Of a stretch of DNA of 64,000 nucleotides, positions 12,201-21,829 are shown one piece after another (position 1 is the first letter of the stretch; every line of letters begins with the position of its first letter). Below the pieces are notes generated by a model. It was given only the letters and a program-made list of their open reading frames with translations. It was not told the DNA's origin and did not search any database. The position numbers were made by a program, and so were the translations under genes. Source of the DNA: Leptasterias polaris (Eukaryota > Echinodermata > Asteroidea > Forcipulatida > Asteriidae); assembly GCA_037783415.1 (NCBI GenBank), contig JAZGTN010000027.1:1178001-1242000 (forward strand). Direction: 5' to 3'.

Positions 12201-13388
12201 AAAGGACAAATGGACGAAATAAAACATCCAAACAGCAAATCACACAAAAAGTAGGAGAATAACAAATAAAGGAATACGAGTGCCCCCCATACTCCCGAAT
12301 GCAGATCATAAACTATTTACAAGCCAACAGCCCGGGCAAAACACAGGTAAGCGGTTGAATGAAAAGTTGAATGGAAAGGTTGAATGAATAGTGTGAAAGC
12401 AGTTATCGTAATCTTCTATATAGAATCAAGAGCCGATCTTTGGAAATGCTTCCTGTCTCAACGACATTATGCTTATGGTGATGGTTATTATTATTCGCCA
12501 TTTCATTTCACCCCATACATAATTATTATTATGTGGTACCTTTGTTCCATCTGTCTCCAGAAAGGACACAGGCAGGTGAGACAATGGCAAATGTGTTGAT
12601 ATGACTCTCCGTTGGTCTGTGGGCTCAGCCTGGAACGTCGTGTAACCCGAACTATTGCTTCCAGGTAAAAGGACTTCAAGAATTGGCATCCCAGATATAC
12701 TAGATTGTTGTTTGTCGAGGATGAGATCCACCACTCTCCTTAACCAGTGAGCACCTGTAAGGGGTGTGGGTCGGTTGTGGGTCGGTGTGTTTCGGATGTG
12801 GGTCGGGTGTGGGTCGGTTGTGGGTCAGGTTTGGACCGGGTTTGTGTTGGGTGTGGGTCGGGTGTGGGTCGGAATTGGGTCGGTTGTGAGTCAATTGTGG
12901 GCCGGGTGTGGGTCGGGTGAGGGTCGGGTGTGGGTTGTTGTTGGGTTCGAGTGTGGGTCGGTATGGGTCGGGGTTTTAAGATAAAGTACATTGATTTAAT
13001 TCTTACATATAAGCAATTCAGATGGCACAGTTGATATCAATCTTGCTCTTTGTGAAACAATTTGACCATCTTGTTAAAAGGGTTAGCACATAATAGATTG
13101 ACGTACGAGGAAAGGAAAGGAAAAATAAATATTAAGTTGCTCCACATAGGATAGAAATCGGTTTTGTTTTACTTACTCCTCTCCACATGGAAAGTGAGGG
13201 CAAGGCACCCGAAATAAAATAGTAAAACTCTTACCACTCCTCGGATACGAATTCAGAACGACATCACTCGAGCGTGCCTTGAAACTCTCTATTTCACTCC
13301 AAGTACTAGGAGGTACAAAATGTTTGCTGAAATTGACACCCTTGTACCTGTACGTAAAACCCCCAGGAATATCTGTCTCGTCCATCAT
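6132..13388 (-). CDS. Cytosolic sulfotransferase, SULT unit A, six coding exons
   Basis: A SULT-family enzyme would transfer sulfonate from PAPS to a small acceptor (steroid, phenol or alcohol) in the cytosol. I read exons at 13388-13235, 12754-12540, 10510-10390, 8898-8798, 7518-7356 and 6274-6132. All have GT..AG borders, and the phases (1,0,1,0,1) close to 298 codons plus TGA. Visible motifs are YPRSGAHWL (5'-PAPS loop) across exons 1/2, STHLP with the catalytic His in exon 2, LMRDYFDVVAS with Arg and Ser eight residues apart (3'-phosphate binding) in exon 3, and FYGTWGNHV in exon 4. The C-terminal KGxxGDWK loop and the KxxxTVxxxE dimer motif are not conserved (KGEIRQRDQYS instead), so the end of the PAPS site is unusual. 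The acceptor substrate cannot be read from the sequence. A piggyBac element lies about 80 bases upstream of the ATG. Confidence 0.88.
7356..7518 (-). CDS. SULT A coding exon 5
   Basis: The exon runs from acceptor TTTCCAG to donor GTAGAGTAAG. It encodes DFRTVSIKIADFLGCPLS and continues through SSFTTMKNEFEKAKK to the start of LIDKG. This is the conserved C-terminal half of the SULT fold, including the FLG and SSFxxMK blocks. Confidence 0.87.
7813..8045. repeat. TTAAAGGC-type MITE in SULT A intron 5, or element between exons 5 and 4
   Basis: It starts TTAAAGGCAAAGTATACC, a terminus style I recognise from small echinoderm MITEs. It contains a 39-base perfect palindrome at 8000-8038 (19-base arms beginning AATCTGAGAAACG). 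The right terminus is uncertain. Unit B carries it at about 34227-34450 with a small internal deletion. Confidence 0.45.
8798..8898 (-). CDS. SULT A coding exon 4
   Basis: The exon runs from acceptor TGCGCAG to donor GTAAGAGG. Two bases complete the split codon and 33 codons follow, including FYGTWGNHVRQMWEEQ and NILIITYEDLKT. These match the conserved YGxWxxHVxxW and FLxYEDMK blocks of SULTs. It is too short to stand out as an open frame. Confidence 0.85.
10390..10510 (-). CDS. SULT A coding exon 3
   Basis: The 121-base exon runs from acceptor CTTTCAG to donor GTTTGT and encodes IIYLMRDYFDVVASLFKL followed by a segment ending NPYYRG. Arg and Ser of the 3'-phosphate site are eight residues apart, as in known SULTs. 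It differs from exon 3 of unit B at about eight bases and five amino acids, unlike the other exons. Confidence 0.88.
10520..11989. repeat. Part of SULT A intron 2 with internal direct repeats
   Basis: A segment of about 90-100 bases (10600-10710) recurs at 11085-11180. Both copies contain GCTTTGGGCTATAAAA followed by GCGTTTG. Between them lies a short degenerate tandem of ATTTCGAGGGAACGAAAT-like units (10725-10810). No exon was found. The block is present in units A, B and, in part, C. Confidence 0.55.
11990..12408 (-). mobile_element. SINE/LINE 3'-end insertion in SULT A intron 2
   Basis: About 420 bases are present in A but absent from B (compare 38375-38385). The left end is an A+T tail, (AAATA)n when read on the minus strand, next to a block containing GGGTCACCCTCGTTAAATATGG, as in 3' ends of retroposons. 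The frames within it lack domains. The class call is tentative. Confidence 0.5.
12540..12754 (-). CDS. SULT A coding exon 2
   Basis: The exon is bounded by acceptor CCCCTTACAG and donor GTACC. It encodes 71 codons beginning AHWLRRVVDLIL and including ISTHLPLSHLP, where the His is the expected catalytic base. The C-rich tract before the acceptor is the edge of a minisatellite. The protein sequence is the same as exon 2 of unit B. Confidence 0.88.
12763..12975 (+). repeat. G-rich minisatellite next to exon 2 acceptor, SULT A
   Basis: Tandem GGGTGTGGGTC/GGGTCGGTTGT-type units of about 11 bases, about 0.2 kb in total. G-runs of three separated by short loops could form G-quadruplexes on the plus (template) strand. 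Long GV/W-rich frames across it are repeat artefacts, not genes. The array starts within about 10 bases of the exon 2 acceptor. Confidence 0.9.
13235..13388 (-). CDS. SULT A coding exon 1
   Basis: It starts at tandem ATGs (MMDETD) and ends in YPRSG with donor GTAAGAG, leaving phase 1. A good acceptor (TGTGTTTTCAG) lies about 13 bases upstream of the ATG, so there is probably an upstream untranslated exon. The segment YRYKGVNFSKHFVPP matches the usual SULT amino-terminal region. Fifty-one full codons. Confidence 0.88.
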
Positions 13389-13859
13389 TTTCTCTATGCG
13401 CTGAAAACACAGCGAGTAGTCTTGTCCAGTTGCACAATGACAACGTACCTTGACAACAAGGCTATTAACCCTTTCAGTACCAACACATATTTGCTACTAA
13501 TGCAATGGTGACCAGAGAAATTTCCTTGACATGGCTACCTGGTGACCAACACTATTTAGGAAAGTTTTAGGTTACAGCGCCCTCACAAGGCAGATTGGGG
13601 TTAGCCTAGGTCCTAGTAACATAATGCAAGTTGTACAAGCAAGCAATTAAATTACTGTTTCCTTTGGCATATTGCCTTGGACTAAATCATTGCCTTTAAC
13701 ATATATTTGAGGTATGGTATTATGACCACTAAATACACAATTGAGTAGTTTAAATGTGAAAGCTAAAAATTTGTCAAGTAGCTGTTCATACCAATCTGCA
13801 TGAGAATTATTTTTGAAACGTTAAATAAACATAAGGTTTTAAGAAATTACTTTTGAAAC

Positions 13860-15540
13860 AGCATCCTCCCCCCCCCCCCCAAACCCGCCCAAAAAATTAA
13901 AAAAATGTGTGGTTGGTTGAGCCTCACAGATACTGGGGGTTGGTGACTATACTCATGTTTTCAGGATGAAATAGTTGATCAATTGGTTAAGGCGGCCATT
14001 TCGTTTTTTGGCAAATTATGAATCCTCAAAAAAACAGAAGGTTTGAATAAATTATTTTGGAAGCACCGCCCCCCCCCCCCCCAACCCGCTCCTAGGATAG
14101 GACATTAAATATAAACAAGAGAGTTTGGATTACGCACAATATGACTTAGAAATAAATTACTGCTAAAATCAAAACTATTTTTTTTTTCCAACATTTAATG
14201 ACAAAGAAGGAACTGACATAAAATAAAATTAAATATTGCCCATTTCAAAATGTCCGCCAATCAATTTGGTTTTGGCCCGTATCTCCGTCTACGAGCCTCA
14301 CATAAAAAAATTATAATTGCCATGTTTTCAGGATGAAGGAACCCAATGAGAGCAAATACACAAATGGTGGTTCAGTCGCTTTTAAAAGGCGGCCATTTTG
14401 ATTATTATAACATTGGTTTATGAAACCAAAAATAAACAGAAGGTTTTAATCCAAAAAATGTTTTGTTACCACATTTAATGACAAAGAAGGAACTCGCATT
14501 AAATAACATTATATATAGCCAAAGTGCTATACTTGTACTTTCAAACAATCATCCTACCCACCCCCCCCCCCCACCCGCCTCAATGTAGGAAACTTGGATT
14601 AGCGCTCATAGGATTCACCGGTATTATACATTCAAAATAAACAAGAGAAGTTTGATTAAGCACAATATGAACGTTACTCGAACAAAATAACTCCTCAAAT
14701 TAATTTTTTACCTATCATGAACCAATATGTAAAGAAGGAACTAACATAAAATATTTCCAAAGTGCTATACTTTTTCTAAGTACCATCCCCCCCCCGCCTC
14801 AATGTTGGAATCTGGAATGTATTAAGGATCCAGGGGTCGATTTCACCAAACTCTTCCTAACTTAGGACTAGTCCTAGGCAATGCTAAGAGATAGGACTAG
14901 TCTTAAGTTACTCGTCCTAACTTAGGACTAGTCCTATCTCTTAGCATTGCCTAGGACTAGTCCTAAGTTAGGAAGAGTTTGGTGAAATCGACCCCAGGAA
15001 CCCAACAAGACACATAATTAAATTATTGGATCAGTCGGTTAAGGCGGCCATTTTAATAATCAAAATGGCCGCCAATCAATTTGGTTTTGGCCCGTAACAT
15101 AAAATATTGCCAGGTTTTCAGGATGCAGGAACCCAATGAGACCAAATACAAACAATGTGGTACAGTTGCTTAAGTCGGCCATTTTGATTATTTAAAAATT
15201 TGTTTCTGAAACCTAAAATAAACATAATGTTTTAATAAATTCCTTTTGAAGCACCCCCCCAAACCTGCTCATAGGATTGCACATTCAATAAAAACAAGAG
15301 AGTTTTGATTACGCACAATATGAACTGGGAAAAAATTACTCCTCAAATCAAATTTACACCTATCATGAACCAATATGTAAAGAAGGAACTAACATTAAAT
15401 TTTGCCAAAGTGCTATACTTTTATTTTCTAAGTACCATTCCCCCCCCCCCCCCGGCCTCAATGTTGATTGTTGGCAGGCATGCGATTGTGGGATTCAACA
15501 TTGTAGCGGGGGGGGGGGGGGGGGGGGGAGTTTTCAGAAA
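13860..15540. repeat. Degenerate modules with poly-C and poly-G runs inside piggyBac
   Basis: Poly-C runs recur near 13868, 14070, 14560, 14787, 15255 and 15440, each followed by ACCCGCC or GCCTCAATGTTGG. They are separated by repeated phrases such as GCGGCCATTTTGATTATT, GTTTGGATTACGCACAATATGA and ATGTAAAGAAGGAACTAACAT. I read these as diverged copies of a unit of a few hundred bases. The last run faces a poly-G run at 15510-15528, with complementary CAATGTTGA/TTCAACATTG between. Confidence 0.65.
14833..14995. repeat. Hairpin MITE, near-perfect inverted repeat
   Basis: The left arm begins GGGGTCGATTTCACCAAACT and the right arm is its complement, ending AAATCGACCCC. Arms of about 70 bases enclose a loop of about 20 bases and contain repeated CTTAGGACTAGTCCTA palindromes. 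CCAGG/CAGG on both sides may be the target duplication. It has no coding capacity. Confidence 0.8.
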
Positions 15541-16866
15541 GTATTGAAAATTATTCGCTTGGTGTGGAAATTCTCCAATAATGGTATAACAGCTTTACAC
15601 ATTTTTTACATAATTAACTTTAGAGTTTAATTGTTGACCTAATTTATCGCTTGGTGTGGAAATTCTCAAAGCATGGTATAACACACATTGGCTTGATACA
15701 CTGCTTACAAATCATGCGAGTTTGTTTCCGATTAGAGGTGGAACTGCATACAACACAGTCACGTTTCTTCCCGCCAACATTCGGACCCGGAAAGTGCCGA
15801 GTTGAAAGGGCGTTTGAAGCACTTGACGGGCATGGTCAACTGGGTTGTTCTCGAAGCTTGAAATAAGTGCCTCTATCACCTTGACCCGAAAATCCAAAGT
15901 AGACAAGCTCTTGTTTGTATGGATGCTGTTGTATACGACATTAGCATTAAGCAAACATATGTCTAGGATTGTCATAAATACACGTTTCCACCATTTGAGT
16001 GTTTTGTGGGTATGAGTATAGTACGTGCATAATTGTCCTGCCAGATCCGTGCCCCCCATGTATTTATTGTAATCCTCGACTATGCACGGTTTTTTGATAT
16101 GACGAAATCCTGTTGAAGTTTTCCGGCTGCGAATCTTTTTACTAGTGACACTGCAATCGCCATAGTTTGAGAGGAGAGTGACACGTTTTGTGTCCTGCCA
16201 CATAACGCATAGTTGGCCTGCTTTCTGATAAAATTTGGGATCTGCACCGCTTTTCATAGGAAATTTTTTGGAGTTTGCTACGTCGGGTATCCCTAGGGTG
16301 GTATAGCGCACAGTTCCACAAGCTCCGAATCCTAGCTCAGACAACTTGGAGAACAGAGCCGGGCTACTAAACCAATTGTCCATGTAGATGCAATGTCCTT
16401 TATTTTCGAGTCCCTGCAAAAGGTTCAATACTACGTTGCCTGGTGCCCCTATTTCGGATGGATGGTTTGTCTCAGGATCACTTACAGAGGACTGTCCTTG
16501 TGGGGACCTGGGCTGCGATCCTGTGAACAACTCCCAGGCACATGTGTACCCTGTGTCGGATTCGTTCAATGAGAAAGATTTCAATCCCCATTTTGCGGCT
16601 TTTCTTGGCATGTACTGCTTGAAGCTCAGTCGTCCTTTGAATTTGACCATCGTCTCGTCCGGTGAAAGGCTTCGTCCCGGCTGGTACACCCGGAGGAATG
16701 ATGGTAGTACAATGTTTAACAGTGGGCGTAATTTAGCAAGTTTGTCATGGGGAGAGTCGCCCTCGACATCTCTGTTATTGGCGAGGTGAACAAATCTTAG
16801 GATTGCAGTAAATCGGTGCAACCTTAATATATCAAAGCCCTCACCAACCATGAAGATTATATCAGC

Positions 16867-19036
16867 TCGGAACATACATGCTGTTGATACATTGGCTTTC
16901 AGCTCAGATCTTCTGGAAAAGGGCATCGTTGGACAATGCTCAAATTTTAACCCTGAACGGGGAGTCTGTGCCTTCAATTCCATCATAAAGGATGTCTTAA
17001 ACAACCATGCTCCTGCTAAATTTCGGGTTGTTAAGATAAGGCCTGAAACCAAATGGTATAACGTTGGCATAGCTCAGGAGAAGCGTAGAATGAAACAGCT
17101 CGAAAGGCAGTGGCGGAAAACGCAACTGGAAATTCATCGCCAACTCTATGCCGAACAGCGCCAACGAGTCCAATCTATGATCCGCTCGGCGAAGTCAACA
17201 TATTACACAAACCGAGTAAATGAGTGTGCTGGTGACTCGGGGAGACTTTTTCGACTCACAAAAGAGTTACTGAATAAAAATAACGTCTCTACTTTGCCAG
17301 ATCATGACAATCTTACCACACTTGCGAACCAATTCAGTTGTTTCTTCAATGATAAAGTAACTTCGATCTGTTCTGGTCTTGATGCAGTATGTAGATCGAC
17401 TGAGGTGAGTCTTTCCTCCCAATGTCAGTTGACCACAGTGATATCTACTCTTGACACTCTTCGACTAGCTTCAAATGATGAGGTTAGATCAATCATCATG
17501 AAGACTCCAAACAAGACCTGTGATCTGGATCCCATTCCAACACATCTTCTCAAGAAACTCCTGCCAGTCATTGTTCCTGTCATAACCAATATCATCAATA
17601 ACAGTTTGGCAGCAGGAATCGTACCAAGTGCTTTGAAAAATGCAAACATACGTCCTGTGCTAAAAAAGGCCGGATTGGATCACAATGTGTTAAAGAATTA
17701 TCGACCAGTATCAAATCTTCCATTTCTCTCCAAGATTGTCGAACGTGTTGCATTCGCCAGAGCTTCAGAACACTTGCTTGACAATCATCTACTTGATACT
17801 CATCAATCTGCCTACCGTAAAAATCATAGTGTGGAAACTGTACTTGTCAATCTAACTGACCACATCTTGCAGGAGATGGATAAAGGCAACGTAACTGCTC
17901 TGATTCTTTTGGATGTATCATCCGCTTTTGATACAATCAAGCACTCCATATTGATTGATCGCCTTCAGTCATTTGGTGTTACATCGCTTGCACTTAAATG
18001 GTTTACATCATATCTGGCTAATCGCTCTCAATGCATATCAATTGATGGCACAAAGTCACAATCCACACCGCTTTCCTTTGGTGTACCACAGGGATCTGTT
18101 GGTGGTCCACTTTTGTTCTCGATATATGTTCAACCACTCGGTCAGCTCATTCAAAATCACAACGTGGGATATCACTCATACGCTGATGACATTCAATTAT
18201 ATCTCTCCTTCCACCCAACCGATGACAACCTAGTTACCACCATAACACGCATGGAGAACTGCATCACTGATATTCAGCAATGGATGGCACAGAACAATCT
18301 CAAACTAAATGAACAGAAGTCTGAATTCATACTCCTTGGATCTAAAGGAAAACTGAGTAAAATATCAACACATCCAATCTCAATCGGGGGGTCACAAATT
18401 GAACCATCCCGGAAATGTCGAGATCTTGGTGTCGTCATAGACTCAAATTTGAGCCTTAATCAACATATATCTGCAATATCAAGATCTATCAGATATCAGC
18501 TTCGTAACTTGTCCTATATTCGCAAATCCCTGACCCTGAAAGCTACTGAAATACTGGTTCATGCACTCATCTCTTCACGTTTGGATTTCTGTAACGCTCT
18601 CCTTATCAACCTTCCTGACAACCAAATAAACCGCCTTCAACGACTGCAAAACTCAGCTGCCAGACTGGTTACACTTACTAGACGCATGTCACACATCTCT
18701 CCAATCTTACAATCTCTTCATTGACTCCCGGTTTATGAACGCATTCATTTCAAGGTTCTACTCCTCATCTATCATTCAATACATGGCACATCTCCTAGAT
18801 ACATCCAGGATTCAATACAGCTAAGTGTTTCTACAAGACAGCTTCGCTCTACAAACACCATGCTCCTCAACATTCCTCGTTCTAAACATACCTGGGGAGA
18901 CCGTTCTTTTTCACATGCTGGACCATCTCTTTGGAATGCTCTCCCACTGAACCTCAGACTAGTAGACACTCTCTCCAGCTTCAAAACTAACTTGAAAACT
19001 CACTTGTTTAGTCTAAGCTCTAAGTACCGTCATTAG
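16867..19036 (+). pseudogene. CR1/L2-like LINE reverse transcriptase (ORF2 remnant)
   Basis: The long frame reads from the end of the endonuclease (LDKHAP-like NNHAPAKFRVV, then WYN) through the full RT. It has NYRPVSNLPFLSKIVERV, the palm motif ILLDVSSAFDTIKH, PQGSVGGPLLF and the catalytic YADDIQLY. After RT comes the C-terminal CR1-type region. A TGA at 18722-18724 stands where related elements have a Trp codon (LHxLPV). The frame continues past it with GPSLWNALPLNLR to a stop near 19036. Truncation and this nonsense codon make it non-autonomous. Confidence 0.85.
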
Positions 19037-19117
19037 CAGAGTTCTTTTTCATTACGCCAGGAGTGTCTTTCTGACAGATATGGCGCACTACAAATGTCCA
19101 TTATTATTATTATTATT
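16867..19117 (+). mobile_element. CR1/L2-like LINE, 5' truncated, nested in piggyBac
   Basis: It interrupts the piggyBac transposase between codons for Ser-Ala and Asp, with only GC shared at the junctions. The 5' end lies in the endonuclease/RT linker, and the 3' end is GGCGCACTACAAATGTCC followed by (ATT)n, a tail seen on L2/CR1-type elements. The orientation is opposite to its host element. Confidence 0.88.
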
Positions 19118-19921
19118 GCTGAGTACAGGGGACTTCGTAGAATTTCAGACCTGGACCAATGCATGGAGTAACGAGGCCTTTTGTTGATTCCCATGCAAAG
19201 AAGTAGGGCCACGAATGCCATCATTTCAGGTACATCAGTTGGTCTCCAAGCACGCTTATTTTCTGCCCCCGCTCCCAATATTTGTTCAGCATAACGATTA
19301 GTCTCTAGTACCATCATCTGCCACACTGCTTCACAAAAGTACAGTTTGAAGATTTGTATGGGGGAGAACGAACTGAAGTCTTCTGTAGCCCCGGTGTTTG
19401 CTGTAAATTTAACAGGCGGTCGCCGTGTGTAACAGTTGGCTTCACGCCATCCACACCTGAAATTCGGCTTCTTCTTGGTCTTCTTACCCTTCTTAGAAGA
19501 GGTTAATGTTGCTGTTGATGTCGAGGCCCTCGGCTCTGTATCCTCACTGTCTTCTGACGTCTCCGAGTCATCAAGTGGCGAATCCTCGTCAGATGACATT
19601 TCTGAACCACTGTCTGCGAAAATTTCTTCCAAATTGTTTTCATTTTCATCGGCCATGTTGTCAGAATGATCTCTTACTCGAGAATGCGTGGGGGGGGGAC
19701 GCTTAACGATCCCGCTTAAATTTTAAAACTTGCGACGCTTCAGGGCACACGCAGGCGATTGAGGGCGCTATTAACATTTTGATAACTTACTTTTGGTCGA
19801 TGTGCCAGAGAGGCTCATTGGTCACCAAGAATGCAAATAATTACGTGCCATACGGACTCATTGGTCACCAAGTGGGATGTTTTTTTGAGCCGCTATGGCA
19901 CGGCGGTACTGAAAGGGTTAA

Positions 19922-20224
19922 TAGCACTCCACAGTCCAGTGGCGTCACTTTTGCTCAAAATACCCAGCTGTCAGTCACCACGTAAGTGATCGCCGCATCG
20001 AGCATAGTTTTGTTGGAAACCTTCTCGTGTTGAATTGTCACAATTTTCCCGCGAGAAGGCGCTGTCATCCACGAACGGCTCTGACGACAGGAACCGCCCA
20101 ACGAGAAGGTGTTTGGAAACTCTCATTCGTCAAGTCGTGCGCATGCGCATAGTGTTTAGCATAATCTATTTATGGAAACTAGTGTGACGTTTTAATTTGC
20201 ACAATGTTAGAGCAGTCTAATAAC
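19922..20224 (-). promoter_or_regulatory. Conserved 5' flank of SULT A, putative promoter or first exon
   Basis: The segment is shared by all three units (39800-40110 in B, 57196-57515 in C) and is contiguous with the untranslated sequence just before exon 1 in B. It contains a TGACGT element (in GTGTGACGTTTTAA) and a possible donor. In A it is moved about 6.4 kb from exon 1 by the piggyBac insertion. No start site was mapped; this is inference from position and conservation. Confidence 0.3.
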
Positions 20225-20650
20225 TATGGAGGTCGAAAAGTGGACATCTGCTTTCCAGCTTTCTAAATAATATGAAAAAACAGATTGAACGTTTTTTTCT
20301 GGTGCATTTTTCAAGTTTTCGTCCCCCTGAAAAGTAGATTAAACATTTTCGTAGTATCCATTTTTCTACTTTTTACTATTCAGTTTCGAGGAAAGCAGGT
20401 TTTACTTATTCACCTACACTTACGGTCAAAAAGTGGACATTTGTCTTTTGGGTTTGCAGGTTTAACGTTTTTGATAAATCTACTTTTTTTCTTTGCTGGT
20501 AGCCACAAAGCAGATTTGACGTTTTGTCACACAGTGGCACAAAAGCGGACATCTGCTTTTACTGGTTTCCAACAACCCGAAAAGCCGATCGTACGTTCTG
20601 GACCATTTCACTTTTCTGCTTTCCTGCTTCCCGGAAAGTGGATCTAACAT
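20225..20650. repeat. Degenerate AAAGTGGACATCTGCTTT modules upstream of SULT A
   Basis: Short phrases alternate: AAAGTGGACATCTGCTTT, AAAGCAGATTTGACGTTTT, AAAGTAGATTAAACATTTT and their CTACTTTT/CTGCTTTCC complements. They form a loose series with no coding content. It is repeated in units B (40115-40590) and C (57515-57879) with indels. Confidence 0.6.
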
Positions 20651-21779
20651 TGTAACGTCGGTTTAAATAAAACAACGTTTATTTCTTTTTTTCTCCGTAC
20701 CAACATACAACTGCCTTTATTGCCACTACAGCTGCCTGATGCCACGTCAACTATGATCAAACACAGAAAACAAATAACAATAATTTGTGAAACAACTTTC
20801 CAAACAAACTATAACATAACAAATCCAGAAAATAAGGAAAACATAATCTAACCCCCGAGAGGGCGCTGTTGACTACAACTCAAATAAAAATACAAACTGA
20901 CCCTATATTATATCTTACACGCACACCTGGCAAGAAAATATGTTCCAAGTAACAACACATTTCAATATACATTATCATAATGGATAGAAAACTGGGTAGA
21001 TAAAGAATTAATGCCCGAGTCCAACTAAACTACCGTCCAAGTAAATGCAACGATAACATGCACTAGATTTTAAAAACCCCCAAAAGGATCCAATCCCGTA
21101 TCAAACATAACCCATTTATCCTTCAAAATAAAACTCAAAATACAACAACATTATCAGATATCTAATACAGATACACTAGCAAAATGTAAGATATCCTCTT
21201 TGTACTGTCCTCCTTGAGGTGTTTCTAACCAAAATTAGACAGCCAGCCAAACTCCAATAATAACGACATGAGCTCCAGTGTTTTATTCAAGCCACAGAGG
21301 AATTACGTCAGTGAACAAGGAGTGAAACTGTAATACAAGAATAAGAAAAAACTATAATGACTACATGTAACGTATGGCTTAAAGAATGCTGAAGCTAAAT
21401 GCAATAATACACAGACCTCACAAAATTGGAAAATTGGGCAGGACCCGTGCAGTAAAAAACCCACATGCAAATCCCATTAACCAAGAACGATATGTAAGCT
21501 AAATGTGTACAAAAACCACGTGAACTACCGAGGCCTAAATACCAACTAAAACACTCTTAATAATGTCCAAAAACGAGGCAAGAAAGGTATTCAACTTACA
21601 GACAATGCTTCTCGCAGGCGTTAACCGAGAAGGCAGTATATTGGGAAGGATCTATTAGTTACAAAATGTGGATAAAGCAGATGTAAACTTTCGCCATAAA
21701 TTTGTGAAAGCGTGGTTCTGAGAATGAGCTTGTCAATAGAGGGCGCAAATAAACTTAATGGATAGATGGATCCAGAACA
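20651..21779 (-). repeat. Presumed 3' LTR of BEL/Pao copy B
   Basis: Read on the minus strand it starts TGTTCTGGATCC directly after a purine tract (ACGGGGAG) downstream of the last pol frame. It ends CGTTACA where sequence homologous to unit B resumes. Length about 1.13 kb. A second copy at the same host site, split by ISL2EU, lies at 57880-64000. No matching 5' LTR is present at the right end of the element, so the call rests on position, TG..CA ends and the purine tract. Confidence 0.6.
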
Positions 21780-21829
21780 CTCCCCGTCTGGCATCTTTAG
21801 TATGACATATTACACTATAAATTTAATGT

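Larger units (their letters stand above)
15644..19656 (-). pseudogene. piggyBac transposase, interrupted and frameshifted
   Basis: The transposase would cut and paste its own element at TTAA sites. The N-terminal part (19656 to about 19120, about 179 codons) has an acidic, Ser-rich start and EMMAFVALLLCMGI..SPLYSA. The frame resumes after the LINE at about 16866 with ADIIFMVGEGFDIL and ILRFVHLANNRD. The catalytic Asp residues appear in LSPDETMVKFKGR and YMDNWFSS, and a third in YNKYMGGTD. The annotated frame ends at 15712, but the C-terminal cysteine-rich domain (KKRDCVVCSSTSNRK, then CKQC and CVIPCFENFHTK) is read in the next frame and stops at 15644. The frame must therefore shift near 15795, probably a one-base loss in a C/G run. 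With the LINE and this shift the copy is inactive. Confidence 0.88.
13465..19921 (-). mobile_element. piggyBac element with TTAA duplication, carrying a nested LINE
   Basis: Termini are CCCTTTCAGTACC at 13469 and its complement ending at 19917, flanked on both sides by TTAA (13465-13468 and 19918-19921). That is the piggyBac target duplication. Pseudogene C retains the uninterrupted site GGCTATTAATAGC at about 57190, and unit B also lacks the element. The transposase lies on the minus strand and is split by a LINE at 16867-19117. The interval 13860-15540 is a non-coding stretch of degenerate modules with C and G homopolymers. Confidence 0.93.

Noticed and set aside
12071..12262. Lys-rich frame in the SULT A intron insertion
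   Set aside because: A-rich retroposon tail translated; no domain, absent from unit B.
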